A program made the translations under genes and the position numbers. From positions 1 to 19,243 of the forward strand of contig CAMDOL010000011.1 of NCBI GenBank assembly GCA_945903615.1: a DNA stretch of 19,243 bases. Direction: 5' to 3'. Of the stretch, positions 5,606 to 13,793 are shown piece by piece. This stretch comes from Rickettsia typhi. GTDB taxonomy: Bacteria; Pseudomonadota; Alphaproteobacteria; Rickettsiales; UBA1997. The notes under the pieces are model-generated. The model did not search any database and was not told the origin of the DNA. It saw only the letters and a program-made list of their open reading frames with translations. Position 1 is the stretch's first letter, and each line of letters opens with the position of its first letter.

Positions 5606-7030
5606 ATGTCGTATTTTCCTCTATTTTTAGAATCAAGCCAAAGTAATTTTTTGATTATTGGTGCTGGCAATGTTGGTATTGCAAAGTTGCAGACTATTCT
5701 GGAGTTTAGCAGAAATGTTTCTGTAGTTGCTAAAAATCCTAATAGTGAAGCTGTAGATTTTATTGTTGAAAATAATATTGGGTTTTTACAAGAAACTTAT
5801 CAGCAAAAGCATCTACAAGGTTTTGATGTGGTAATTGCGGCAACTGATGACAAGAAGGTGAACAAGCAAATTGCTGATGATGTTAAAGCTTTGGGGAAGT
5901 TGGTGAATGTTGTTGATGATCCACAAAATTCTAATTTTATTTTTGGTGCCAGTATCAAGAAGGGCAGCATTACAACAGCCGTTGGAACTTCTGGTCTTTC
6001 GCCGGTTTTGGCAAGGTTTTTGAAGAATAGATTGGCTGTGTCTTTACCGCAGAATTTAGATTTGTTTGAAAAATTTATTAATAAGAATCGTGATTTGGTA
6101 AAAGAAAAATTATCAGATTTGCAAGCTAGGAGATTATTTTGGCAAGAAGTTTTTGAGGGTGAAATTTCTACTCAAATTGAAGCAGCAAATTTAAATAAAG
6201 CGCAAAAATTATTAGAAGAAAAATTAGCAGGAAGTAAAAATCAAAAGCATGCAGCAGTTTATTTTATTGGTGCTGGGCCAGGTGATCCTGAACTTATCAC
6301 TCTAAAAGCGATCAAACTTTTATCAAGAGCCGATGTGGTTTTATATGACCGATTAGTTGCTGATGAAATTTTGAGTTATGTCAGAAAAGACGCTATCAAA
6401 ATTAATGTTGGAAAAATCAAAGATTTGCATCGTTATAGCCAAGAAGAAATTGGTGAGTTGATAAAAAAATATGCTCTACAAGGCAATGTTGTTGCTCGAT
6501 TGAAAGGTGGCGATCCATCAATTTTTGGCAGGTTGGATGAAGAAATTGAGGTGATTTCTGGTATGCAAATTCCTTATCAAATTGTGCCGGCAGTTTCTTC
6601 GGCGATTGGTGCGGCGGCTTATTCTGGTATTCCATTAACTGCTCGCAATGTTGCTCGTGCGGTGCGGTTTTTAACAATTTATAAAAACGATTTAGCCAAT
6701 GATGAATATTGGCAAGATTTGGCAAAAACTGATGACACTTTAGCGCTTTATATGTCTTCACATCATTTGGGTTTGATTACGCAGAATCTGATTAAGTTTG
6801 GCAAAAACCCGCAAACGCCAATTGCTATTATTGAGCAAGCAACAACTAAATTTCAAAAAACTTATGTTAGTAATATTAAAGATTTTGAGCGCGATTTTGG
6901 TGGGAAAGAATTTATTTCACCATCACTTGCTATTATTGGTGATGTGGTGAAAGCACATCAGAAATTTAAGTGGCAAGAAGAGAGTTTGGTTGGAACTTAT
7001 TTTGCTAATTTACAACCTAGAAATAATTAA
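5606..7030 (+). CDS. cysG: Siroheme synthase (CysG: precorrin-2 dehydrogenase/ferrochelatase + uroporphyrinogen-III methyltransferase)
   Basis: Multifunctional enzyme that makes siroheme, the prosthetic group of sulfite reductase, from uroporphyrinogen III. The 474 residues are close to the usual 457 or so. Residues 1 to about 150 form the NAD-dependent dehydrogenase/ferrochelatase (Rossmann GAGNVG at 19-24, VNVVDDPQNSNFIF, SGLSPVLARFLKN). A helical dimerisation part follows. From about 218 comes the SAM-dependent methyltransferase (FIGAGPGDPELITLKA, LYDRLVADEIL, RLKGGDPSIFGR, IPLTARN). It is the first structural gene after the two cysteine leaders and is followed 3 nt later by cysH. All three activities appear intact, so siroheme for CysI can be supplied locally. 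Confidence 0.95.
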   Translation: MSYFPLFLESSQSNFLIIGAGNVGIAKLQTILEFSRNVSVVAKNPNSEAVDFIVENNIGFLQETYQQKHLQGFDVVIAATDDKKVNKQIADDVKALGKLVNVVDDPQNSNFIFGASIKKGSITTAVGTSGLSPVLARFLKNRLAVSLPQNLDLFEKFINKNRDLVKEKLSDLQARRLFWQEVFEGEISTQIEAANLNKAQKLLEEKLAGSKNQKHAAVYFIGAGPGDPELITLKAIKLLSRADVVLYDRLVADEILSYVRKDAIKINVGKIKDLHRYSQEEIGELIKKYALQGNVVARLKGGDPSIFGRLDEEIEVISGMQIPYQIVPAVSSAIGAAAYSGIPLTARNVARAVRFLTIYKNDLANDEYWQDLAKTDDTLALYMSSHHLGLITQNLIKFGKNPQTPIAIIEQATTKFQKTYVSNIKDFERDFGGKEFISPSLAIIGDVVKAHQKFKWQEESLVGTYFANLQPRNN

Positions 7031-7033
7031 TTT

Positions 7034-7720
7034 ATGAATTTAGAAAAACTTAATCAACACTTTAAAAACAAGAGCTGGCAAGAAAATTTATTAGCAATTT
7101 CTGAACAATTTTCTGATGTGGTTTTTTCAACTAGTTTTAGTTTGGAAGATCAAATCATTACCGATTTTATTGCTAAAAATAAATTGCCAATTGTCATTTT
7201 TACTATTGATACTGGGCGTTTATTTGCTAAGACCTACGAGGTTTGGCAAAAAACTTTAGATGTTTATGGAGTGAAGATTTTAGCATTTTATCCAGATGCA
7301 AAAAAGATTGGTGAGTTTGTTGGTCAAAATGGAATTGATGCTTTTTATAACAGCAAAGATCTGCGTTTAAATTGTTGCGAAATTAGAAAAGTTGAGCCTT
7401 TAAAATTGGCTTTAGAGGGTTATAAATTATGGATTAGTGGCGTAAGAAAAGAACACTCATCTTTTAGAAATGATAAGGAATTTTTGGAATATGATGCGGC
7501 TTTAAAAATTACTAAATTTTATCCGCTTTTAAATCTTAGTGAGGTGGAAATTTGGGAATATCTGCAAGCTAATAATGTGCCTTACAATGTTTTGTATGAG
7601 CAAGGTTTTAAATCGATTGGTTGTGCACCTTGTACTCGGGCGATTGCTGATGGTGAAGATTCTAGAGCGGGAAGATGGTGGTGGGAAGATAGTAAAAAAG
7701 AGTGTGGGTTGCATAAATAA
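7034..7720 (+). CDS. cysH: Assimilatory adenylyl-sulfate (APS) reductase
   Basis: Reduces activated sulfate to sulfite with thioredoxin as electron donor. The 228-residue protein has the PP-loop-like fold (SFSLEDQIITDF, TIDTGRLFAKTYE). It also carries the cysteines that mark the iron-sulfur APS-reductase branch: CC at 114-115 (RLNCCEIRKVEPL) and CxxC at 197-200 (GCAPCTRA). The catalytic cysteine is in the C-terminal ECGLHK (Cys224). PAPS reductases such as that of E. coli lack the CC/CxxC pairs, so the substrate is most likely APS. This fits the absence of an APS kinase in the window and of a CysC domain on CysN. It sits between cysG and cysJ with short gaps. Confidence 0.93.
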   Translation: MNLEKLNQHFKNKSWQENLLAISEQFSDVVFSTSFSLEDQIITDFIAKNKLPIVIFTIDTGRLFAKTYEVWQKTLDVYGVKILAFYPDAKKIGEFVGQNGIDAFYNSKDLRLNCCEIRKVEPLKLALEGYKLWISGVRKEHSSFRNDKEFLEYDAALKITKFYPLLNLSEVEIWEYLQANNVPYNVLYEQGFKSIGCAPCTRAIADGEDSRAGRWWWEDSKKECGLHK

Positions 7721-7736
7721 ATTAAGCACAATTAAA

Positions 7737-9083
7737 ATGTTAAACGAACAAAAAAAACAAATACTAAATCAATTTTTAGATGGCTTATCCAAAGAACAAA
7801 TTGCTTGGGCGAGTGGATATTTAGCTGGATATAATGGGGTTAGTGAAAAATCTTTGGTTAGTAATATTGAGGCGACAATTCTTTATGTCAGTGAGACTGG
7901 TAATTCTAAAAAAATTGCTGGGGATTTGGCTTTAAAAATTAAATTGGCTGGCGGGAAGCCTAAATTAAAGGCAATGGAGCAATATCGTTTTGCTGATTTG
8001 GTTAAGGAGAAGAATTTGGTTTTGATAACCAGCACCCATGGCGAGGGAGAAATTCCTGAGAATGGTAAGAGTTTTTATAATTATTTGATTGCAGAAAAAC
8101 CGAATTTGAGTGGTTTGAAATATTCAATTTTGGCTTTGGGAGATAGTAACTACCCTTTGTTTTGTGAGGCTGGAAAAATTTTTGATGTTGAGTTTAAAAA
8201 ACTTTTCGCAGAAGAATTTCTACCGAAACTAGACTTAGATTTGGATTACGAAGATTTTATAAACGATTGGCAGAATCAGGTCTTGCAAGGTTTGGATGGG
8301 GATAAAAAAATTATTTCTCAGCCAGCAATTATTAAAAAATCTTCCAAAAAAACCAGTTATCAAGGCAAGATTTTAAAAAATATTATTTTGAATGATGTTG
8401 GTTCAAGTAAAGAAATTCATCATATTGAAATTGCCGCAGACGGTTTGGAATATCAAGTTGGTGATGCTTTGGCAGTGAAGATTAATAATAACGCTCCGCG
8501 TATGTATTCAATTGCTTCATCAGTTTTGGCGAATAATGACGAGGTTCATTTGACGGTTGCGAAAGTTGAGAATGGCATTTGTTCTTCATATTTGGCAGGC
8601 TTGAATGAGGGTGATGATTTAGAATTTTATATTTCTAAAAACAATAATTTTCGCCTTCCTGCCAATGACAAAGATATAATTATGGTTGGTCCTGGAACTG
8701 GGGTTGCACCGTTTCGTGGATTTTTGCAGCAAAGAGATTTTGATCAGGCGAGTGGAAAAAATTGGTTATTTTTTGGGGCACAAAATTCTCATACTGATTT
8801 TTTGTATCAAACTGAATGGTTAGAATATAAGGCTTTAGGGGTTTTAACAAAAATTGATGTGGCATTTTCTAGAAATCAAAAAGAGAAAATTTATGTACAG
8901 CATCGAATTCGTGAAAATTCTGTGGAGTTAGAAAAATGGCTGAGAAATGGGGCTTATTTTTATGTTTGTGGCGATAAGGAAAATATGGCGAAGGATGTTG
9001 AGGATGTTTTGGTAGAGATTGTGGGGGAGGAATATATGGAAGTTTTGAAAGAGGAAGGGCGTTATTTGAGGGATGTTTATTGA
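7737..9083 (+). CDS. cysJ: Sulfite reductase flavoprotein alpha subunit, lacking the connecting domain
   Basis: Passes electrons from NADPH through FAD and FMN to the CysI hemoprotein. I chose ATG 7737, 16 nt after the cysH stop. The open frame extends back to 7539 but would overlap cysH, and the family N-terminus starts here. An N-terminal helical stretch is followed by flavodoxin (FMN loop SETGNSKK from residue 52; THGEGEIPENGKSFY; LGDSNYPLFCEAGK). The FNR-like part then has PRMYSIASS, NNNFRLPAN, GPGTGVAPFRGF, FFGAQ, YVCGDKENMAKDVE and the terminal RDVY. At 448 residues it is about 150 shorter than E. coli CysJ (599). Most of the loss is one clean gap: GDALAV is followed almost directly by PRMYSIAS (residues 242-261), removing the connecting domain. 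Confidence 0.93.
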   Translation: MLNEQKKQILNQFLDGLSKEQIAWASGYLAGYNGVSEKSLVSNIEATILYVSETGNSKKIAGDLALKIKLAGGKPKLKAMEQYRFADLVKEKNLVLITSTHGEGEIPENGKSFYNYLIAEKPNLSGLKYSILALGDSNYPLFCEAGKIFDVEFKKLFAEEFLPKLDLDLDYEDFINDWQNQVLQGLDGDKKIISQPAIIKKSSKKTSYQGKILKNIILNDVGSSKEIHHIEIAADGLEYQVGDALAVKINNNAPRMYSIASSVLANNDEVHLTVAKVENGICSSYLAGLNEGDDLEFYISKNNNFRLPANDKDIIMVGPGTGVAPFRGFLQQRDFDQASGKNWLFFGAQNSHTDFLYQTEWLEYKALGVLTKIDVAFSRNQKEKIYVQHRIRENSVELEKWLRNGAYFYVCGDKENMAKDVEDVLVEIVGEEYMEVLKEEGRYLRDVY

Positions 9084-9088
9084 TTATA

Positions 9089-9118
9089 GGGCACCTCTAA
9101 AATTTATAATTTTAAAAA
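9089..9118. repeat. Family 2 repeat, partial copy 3
   Basis: GGGCACCTCTAAAATT (9089-9104) matches the left arm of the copy at 17534 with one A fewer, but the matching right arm AGAGGTGCCC is missing. Only a small AAATT/AATTT palindrome remains. It fills most of the 43-nt gap between cysJ and cysI, so it is probably a decayed or half element. Confidence 0.6.
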
Positions 9119-9126
9119 ATACAAAA

Positions 9127-10740
9127 ATGACAGAACAAATAAAAATTAATAGTAATTACCTTCGTGGAACATTAGCGAGGGATTTACAAAATCAACTGAC
9201 TGGTAGCATCAATTCAGATAATCATCAACTTATTAAATTTCATGGAATTTATGAGCAAGATGATCGAGACAGAAGACAAGAAAGGGCGGATAAAAAATTG
9301 GAGAAGGATTATTCTTTTATGATTCGCCTGCGTATTGCTGGGGGTAGAATTTCTCCTAAGCAATGGCTGGGTGTAGTTGAGGTGGCTAATTTAAATTCAA
9401 CTGGGGTAATTAAAATTACTACTCGCCAAACAATTCAATTGCATGGTGTGATTAAATCTAAGTTAAAACCAACCGTGCAGTTTTTTGATAAATTTGGGCT
9501 AGATTCAATTGCGGCTTGTGGAGATGTTAATCGTAATGTGATGTCTACTGCAGTTGATGCGGGGGGTTTATTGCAAAATGAACTTTATGGTTTTGCAGTG
9601 AAAATTAGTGATGAGTTTTTGCCAAAGACTAATGCTTATAAAGAAATTTGGTTGGATGGCGAGCCTTTGGAAAAAGAAGATTTTGAACCGGTTTATGGAA
9701 AAACTTATTTACCTCGTAAATTCAAAATTGTTTTGGCGCTTCCGCCTTACAATGATGTAGATATTTTTGCACATGATATTGGTCTAATTGCAATTACAAA
9801 TGATAAGGAAATCGTCGGTTTTAATGTTGTGGTTGGTGGCGGAATGGGCTCAACTCATGGCAATGAAAAAACCTATCCACGACTTGGTGATGTGATTGGT
9901 TATGTTGTTAAGGAAAATATTTTGCGGGTGGTAGAAAAAATTATTACTACCCAAAGAGATTTTGGTAATCGTGAAGATCGTAAACAAGCTCGTTTGAAAT
10001 ATACTATTGAGCGTCTTGGTTTGGATTGGTTTAAGGGTGAGCTAGAAAATCGATTAGGCTTTAAATTAGAAAAAACAAGATCTTTTGAGTTTAAACAAAG
10101 AGGTGATTCATATGGATGGAATCAGGATTATCAAGGTTTGCACCACTTCACTTTGTTTGTTGAAAATGGAAGAGTTTTGGGTGATATCAAAAATGCTTTG
10201 ACCCAAGTTGCCAAGTCAGAATTGGCGGATTTTAATTTTACTAATAATCAAAATGTAATTTTAAGCAATATCACCAACAAGGTTGCGGTTGAAGAAATTC
10301 TCAAAAAATATCATCTACAAAATAATCAATCTAAAACTAGACAAAACTCAATGGCCTGCGTGTCTTTTAACACTTGCCCATTGGCTTTAGCGGAAGCGCA
10401 AAGATACCTGCCGTCACTACTTACTAAAGTTGAAGAGTTGCTTTTGAAGTATCGTCTACAAGAACAAGAAATTTCTATTCGAATGACTGGATGCCCGAAT
10501 GGTTGTGCAAGACCATATTTGGCAGAAATCGGCTTTGTTGGTAAGTCTCTGGGCCACTATAATTTCTATTTAGGTGGTAGTGAAATTGGTTCGCGTTTGA
10601 ATATTTTGTATAAGGAGAATTTGAATGAAAAGGAGATTTTGAGTGAGTTAGATAAGTGGTTTTTGAATTATTCTAAAGAGCGTTTTAATCAAGAAAGCTT
10701 TGGGGATTTTGCTCTAAGAACCATCATAAATCTTTTTTAA
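9127..10740 (+). CDS. cysI: Sulfite reductase hemoprotein beta subunit
   Basis: Performs the six-electron reduction of sulfite to sulfide on a coupled siroheme and [4Fe-4S] centre. I chose the ATG at 9127 (MTEQIKINSNYLRGT) rather than an in-frame ATG at 9073, which overlaps the cysJ end and would translate the family 2 repeat. The 537-residue product has both nitrite/sulfite reductase ferredoxin-like repeats (RLRIAGGRISPKQW, TTRQTIQLHGV). The cluster ligands are Cys411, Cys417, Cys456 and Cys460 in CVSFNTCPLALAEA and MTGCPNGCARPYLAE. Their CX5C-X38-CX3C spacing is the same as in E. coli CysI. It is complete to the C-terminal FGDFALRTI. The last codons form the left outer arm of the palindrome at 10714-10878. 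Confidence 0.95.
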   Translation: MTEQIKINSNYLRGTLARDLQNQLTGSINSDNHQLIKFHGIYEQDDRDRRQERADKKLEKDYSFMIRLRIAGGRISPKQWLGVVEVANLNSTGVIKITTRQTIQLHGVIKSKLKPTVQFFDKFGLDSIAACGDVNRNVMSTAVDAGGLLQNELYGFAVKISDEFLPKTNAYKEIWLDGEPLEKEDFEPVYGKTYLPRKFKIVLALPPYNDVDIFAHDIGLIAITNDKEIVGFNVVVGGGMGSTHGNEKTYPRLGDVIGYVVKENILRVVEKIITTQRDFGNREDRKQARLKYTIERLGLDWFKGELENRLGFKLEKTRSFEFKQRGDSYGWNQDYQGLHHFTLFVENGRVLGDIKNALTQVAKSELADFNFTNNQNVILSNITNKVAVEEILKKYHLQNNQSKTRQNSMACVSFNTCPLALAEAQRYLPSLLTKVEELLLKYRLQEQEISIRMTGCPNGCARPYLAEIGFVGKSLGHYNFYLGGSEIGSRLNILYKENLNEKEILSELDKWFLNYSKERFNQESFGDFALRTIINLF

Positions 10741-10878
10741 CCCCATATTTCGCCCTATTTTTGCTCTTTTTATCACAAAATTTTTTAAAATATTCCCGAT
10801 ATTCCAAAAAATTTTGTGAGAAAATCGCTAAAAATATGCCAAAATCTGTGATTAAAAAGATTTATGATGGGTTCTAAG
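10714..10878. repeat. Family 1 long palindrome, copy B (cysI-cysD gap)
   Basis: Shares with copy A the centre AAAATATTCCCGATATTCC (10787-10805, identical), the block CTAAAAATATGCCAAAATCT, and the left block ATATTTCGCCCTATTTTTG. The inner arms differ from copy A but stay complementary to each other: CACAAAATTTTTT left, AAAAAATTTTGTG right. The outer arms are also different. The right one (10851-10878) is an inverted near-copy of the last coding bases of cysI (10714-10741), sharing for example CATCATAAATCTTTTT. It probably forms a strong hairpin between cysI and cysD. No long T-run follows, so termination is uncertain. Confidence 0.85.
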
Positions 10879-10901
10879 AAAGTTAACTAAAAAATAAAAT
10901 T

Positions 10902-11801
10902 ATGAAAAATAAATATCTAAAAAATCTTGAAGAGGAATCCATATACATAATCAGGGAGGCGATTGCCGAGTTTGATAATCCAGTCTTTTTATATTCTATT
11001 GGAAAAGATTCTTCGGTGCTTTTGCATTTGATTTTAAAAGCATTTTATCCAGTGATTCCAACCCTGCCGCTTTTACATATCGACACCGGATGGAAGTTTA
11101 AAGAGATGATAAAATTTCGTGATTTTATCGCCAAAAAATATCAATTGAATTTGCTGGTTCATCAAAACCAGCAAGGCATTGAAAATAACATTAGTCCAAT
11201 CACTCACGGTAGCGAAATTTACACTGGTGTGATGAAAACTGATGGGCTCAAACAAGCGTTAGAAAAATATAAATTTAACGCCGCTTTTGGTGGTGCAAGG
11301 CGTGATGAAGAAAGATCGCGCGCTAAAGAGCGGATTTTTTCTTTTAGAAACAAATTTCACAGTTGGGACGCCAAAAATCAACGACCAGAGTTGTTTAATA
11401 TTTTTAATACTAAAATTAAAAGTGGTGAGTCTATGCGTATATTTCCTCTTTCCAACTGGACCGAGCTTGATATTTGGGAATATATCAAGCAAGAAAAAAT
11501 TGACATTGTGCCGCTTTATTTTTCTGCATCAAGACCAATAGTGGTTCGAAATGGGGTAAAAATTATGGTTGATGACGAAAGATTGTTGCTTGCTGAGGGG
11601 GAAAAAATTGAATTTCAAAATATTCGTTTTCGTACATTGGGTTGCTATCCATTAAGTGGTGCGGTTGCATCTCAAGCTGATGATCTTGATAAAATTATTC
11701 AAGAATTAAAAGAATCGCAATATTCAGAAAGGCAAGGCAGGTTAATTGACTCTGACCAAAGTGGTTCGATGGAAAAGAAAAAAGCAGACGGGTATTTTTA
11801 A
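10902..11801 (+). CDS. cysD: Sulfate adenylyltransferase subunit 2 (ATP sulfurylase, small subunit)
   Basis: Catalytic subunit forming APS from ATP and sulfate, driven by GTP hydrolysis on CysN. The 299-residue length is typical. The PP-loop SIGKDSS lies at 32-38. Further family motifs are [69 protein letters not shown] and the C-terminal [26 protein letters not shown] ending. It starts 23 nt after palindrome copy B and is followed 19 nt later by cysN. It supplies APS to CysH directly, as no APS kinase is present. Whether it is read through from the cysGHJI part or has its own promoter is not clear. Confidence 0.96.
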   Translation: MKNKYLKNLEEESIYIIREAIAEFDNPVFLYSIGKDSSVLLHLILKAFYPVIPTLPLLHIDTGWKFKEMIKFRDFIAKKYQLNLLVHQNQQGIENNISPITHGSEIYTGVMKTDGLKQALEKYKFNAAFGGARRDEERSRAKERIFSFRNKFHSWDAKNQRPELFNIFNTKIKSGESMRIFPLSNWTELDIWEYIKQEKIDIVPLYFSASRPIVVRNGVKIMVDDERLLLAEGEKIEFQNIRFRTLGCYPLSGAVASQADDLDKIIQELKESQYSERQGRLIDSDQSGSMEKKKADGYF

Positions 11802-11820
11802 CAATTAATAATTAACTTTT

Positions 11821-13059
11821 ATGACTAACAAAATAATAAAATTTCTAACTGCCGGTAGTGTTGATGATGGTAAATCAACTTTAATTGGCAGGTTGCTTTA
11901 TGATACAAATTCAATTTATCAAGACCAAATTGCTGAGATCAAAAAACTCGGTGATGGCAAAATCGATTACTCACTTTTTGTTGAGGGCTTAGAATCGGAG
12001 CGTCGGCAAAAAATTACCATTGATGTTGCATATCGTTATTTTTCTTATCACCACACAAAATTTATTATTGCCGACGCCCCGGGGCACGAGCAATATACCA
12101 AAAATATGGCGGTGGCAGCAGCAAATTCTGATGTGGTAGTAATTTTGATTGATGCTACCGCAGGTCTCAAAACTCAAACAATTCGTCACAGTTATATTGC
12201 TAATATTTTTGGTATCAAAAATTTTGTAGTGGCAATCAACAAGATGGATTTAGTTGATTATAGCCAAGAAAAATTTAACCAAATTCGTCAGGAATATCTC
12301 AGTAAAATTAAATCTTTAAATGTGGACAATATTTATTTTATTCCAATTTCAGCAATTAACGGTGACAACATTGTTCACAAAAGTGAAAAAATTGAGTGGT
12401 ATAAAGGTGAGTCTTTGCTGAATAATTTAATTGCAATTGATATTAAACCAGAAGAAGAACAAGGCTTTAGATTGGTTGTACAAAATGTTGTTAAGCACGA
12501 GAATAAAAGGCTGTATCAAGGAAAAGTTATTGGTGGAAAAATTGTGGTTGGTGATGAAATTTATATTTATCCCTCAAAAAAAACTGCCAAAGTTATTGAA
12601 ATTATTCATTCTGCAAATTTAGTTAATGAAGCATTGGCGGGTGATTCAATAACACTAATCCTAGATCAGGAAATTGATATTGATCGAGGTAGTGTTTTTG
12701 GTAATACTCGCAATAAACCTAATTTTGATTCACGCCTCAAAGCAGATCTGGTTTGGTTTGGCGAGGTTGAATTTAGTGTTGATAATCAAAGTGAATTATT
12801 GGTTAAAATTAATCATAATTTAATTCCGGCAAAAATTAGCAACATTAACTATCTGGTAAATATTGATAATTTTTCTCATTACCAATCAAACAACATTGCA
12901 CAAAATCAAATTGCTAATGTTGATATCGAATTTTCAAAATCAGTTGCATTCGATTATTTTAAGAAAAATAAATTTAGTGGATCATTTTTGATGATTGACA
13001 AAAGAAGCAATGAAACGCTGGGTTGTGGTTTGGTTGAAGAGGTTGGTGGAAGAAATTAA
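11821..13059 (+). CDS. cysN: Sulfate adenylyltransferase subunit 1 (GTPase)
   Basis: EF-Tu-like GTPase that powers CysD. P-loop GSVDDGKST is at residues 12-20, switch II DAPGHEQ at 85-91, and NKMD at 140-143; EF-Tu domain 2 and 3-like regions follow. The 412 residues are shorter than the E. coli protein (475), with no C-terminal CysC (APS kinase) domain, consistent with an APS-reducing pathway. The segment before the switch I threonine reads ERRQKITID where the family usually has EREQGITID; the Lys for Gly is a small oddity. The stop at 13057-13059 runs into the remnant of a porin gene in another frame. Confidence 0.94.
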   Translation: MTNKIIKFLTAGSVDDGKSTLIGRLLYDTNSIYQDQIAEIKKLGDGKIDYSLFVEGLESERRQKITIDVAYRYFSYHHTKFIIADAPGHEQYTKNMAVAAANSDVVVILIDATAGLKTQTIRHSYIANIFGIKNFVVAINKMDLVDYSQEKFNQIRQEYLSKIKSLNVDNIYFIPISAINGDNIVHKSEKIEWYKGESLLNNLIAIDIKPEEEQGFRLVVQNVVKHENKRLYQGKVIGGKIVVGDEIYIYPSKKTAKVIEIIHSANLVNEALAGDSITLILDQEIDIDRGSVFGNTRNKPNFDSRLKADLVWFGEVEFSVDNQSELLVKINHNLIPAKISNINYLVNIDNFSHYQSNNIAQNQIANVDIEFSKSVAFDYFKKNKFSGSFLMIDKRSNETLGCGLVEEVGGRN

Positions 13060-13771
13060 TAAAAATAATGCTGATAAACTCGCTAATGTTGAATTTAACA
13101 ATAAAGGCCTAAGCATCAATTCTCCTGATAAGCAATATAGCTTTAAATTAAAAGGTTATGTGCGGGCCGATTCTCAACATTATGCAAATGTCAAAAATCA
13201 TGAGGTTGATCAGTTTTTAGCGCGATCATCGCAGCTGACTTTTGAAGCAAAATTTCCTAACAACTTTTCCACCCGCACAATGCTTGATTTTGGTAATGGC
13301 AATTCAAGGTTAGTTGATGGTTATGGAGATTGGAAATTGAGTGATAAATTCAGTTTAAAATTTGGTAAGTTTAAAACCCCCATTAGTTTGGAAAGATGGC
13401 AGAGTGAAACTGATGTGCTTTTTGTTGAACGAGGTTTGACCACGAATCTAGTGCCATTTCGTGATATTGGCGTTGGAGTTTCGGGCACAATTATTCCACA
13501 AACTTTTGAATATCAAATAACTTTAACCAATGGCATTGGTGATCTGGGTGATAGTAATGGCGGCGATGCTGGTAGCGGTAAGGATTTATCAGCGCGCATT
13601 TTTGTTCATCCCTTTAAAAATACCGATTTGGTGAATTTACAAAATTTTGGCATTCAAAATGTGAAAATTAATTTTGATTTTTCTAATAATAATTTTAAAG
13701 GTGGAGCCTTGAATAAGGTGGATCGAAAAGATGAAAATGCTTTTTTAACCAGATTGCAGCTTAAGTTTTGA
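13060..13771 (+). pseudogene. Remnant of a phosphate-selective porin O/P-type outer-membrane porin
   Basis: The frame translated here resembles mature OprO/OprP-type beta-barrel porins: KGLSINSPDKQYSFKLKGY, then FLARSSQLTFEAKF, WKLSDKFSLKFGKFKTPISLER, FVERGLTTNLVPFRDIGVG, ending in NAFLTRLQLKF with a terminal Phe. There is no signal peptide and no credible start. The nearest in-frame ATG (12995) lies inside cysN, whose stop is at 13057. About 237 codons remain, whereas such porins usually exceed 350. A large in-frame internal gap appears near 13650-13665, where NLQNFGIQ jumps to a near-terminal strand, NVKINFDFSNNNFKGG. I infer an inactive gene with a 5' truncation and an internal deletion. 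It may once have been the outer-membrane channel for sulfate. The remaining frame is still open, so decay is recent or slow. Confidence 0.75.
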
Positions 13772-13793
13772 TAACAATTAAATAACTACAACA

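Noticed and set aside
7539..7736. N-terminal extension of cysJ back to the upstream in-frame ATG at 7539
   Set aside because: It overlaps the conserved, essential end of cysH in another frame and adds residues with no family counterpart; ATG 7737 gives a normal N-terminus.
9073..9126. Start of cysI at 9073
   Set aside because: The extra 18 residues come from the cysJ end and the family 2 repeat; ATG 9127 lies in the gap and fits the family N-terminus.
12995..13059. ATG 12995 as a real start for the porin frame
   Set aside because: It lies within cysN coding sequence and gives no signal peptide, so an exported porin cannot result; the frame is better read as a remnant.
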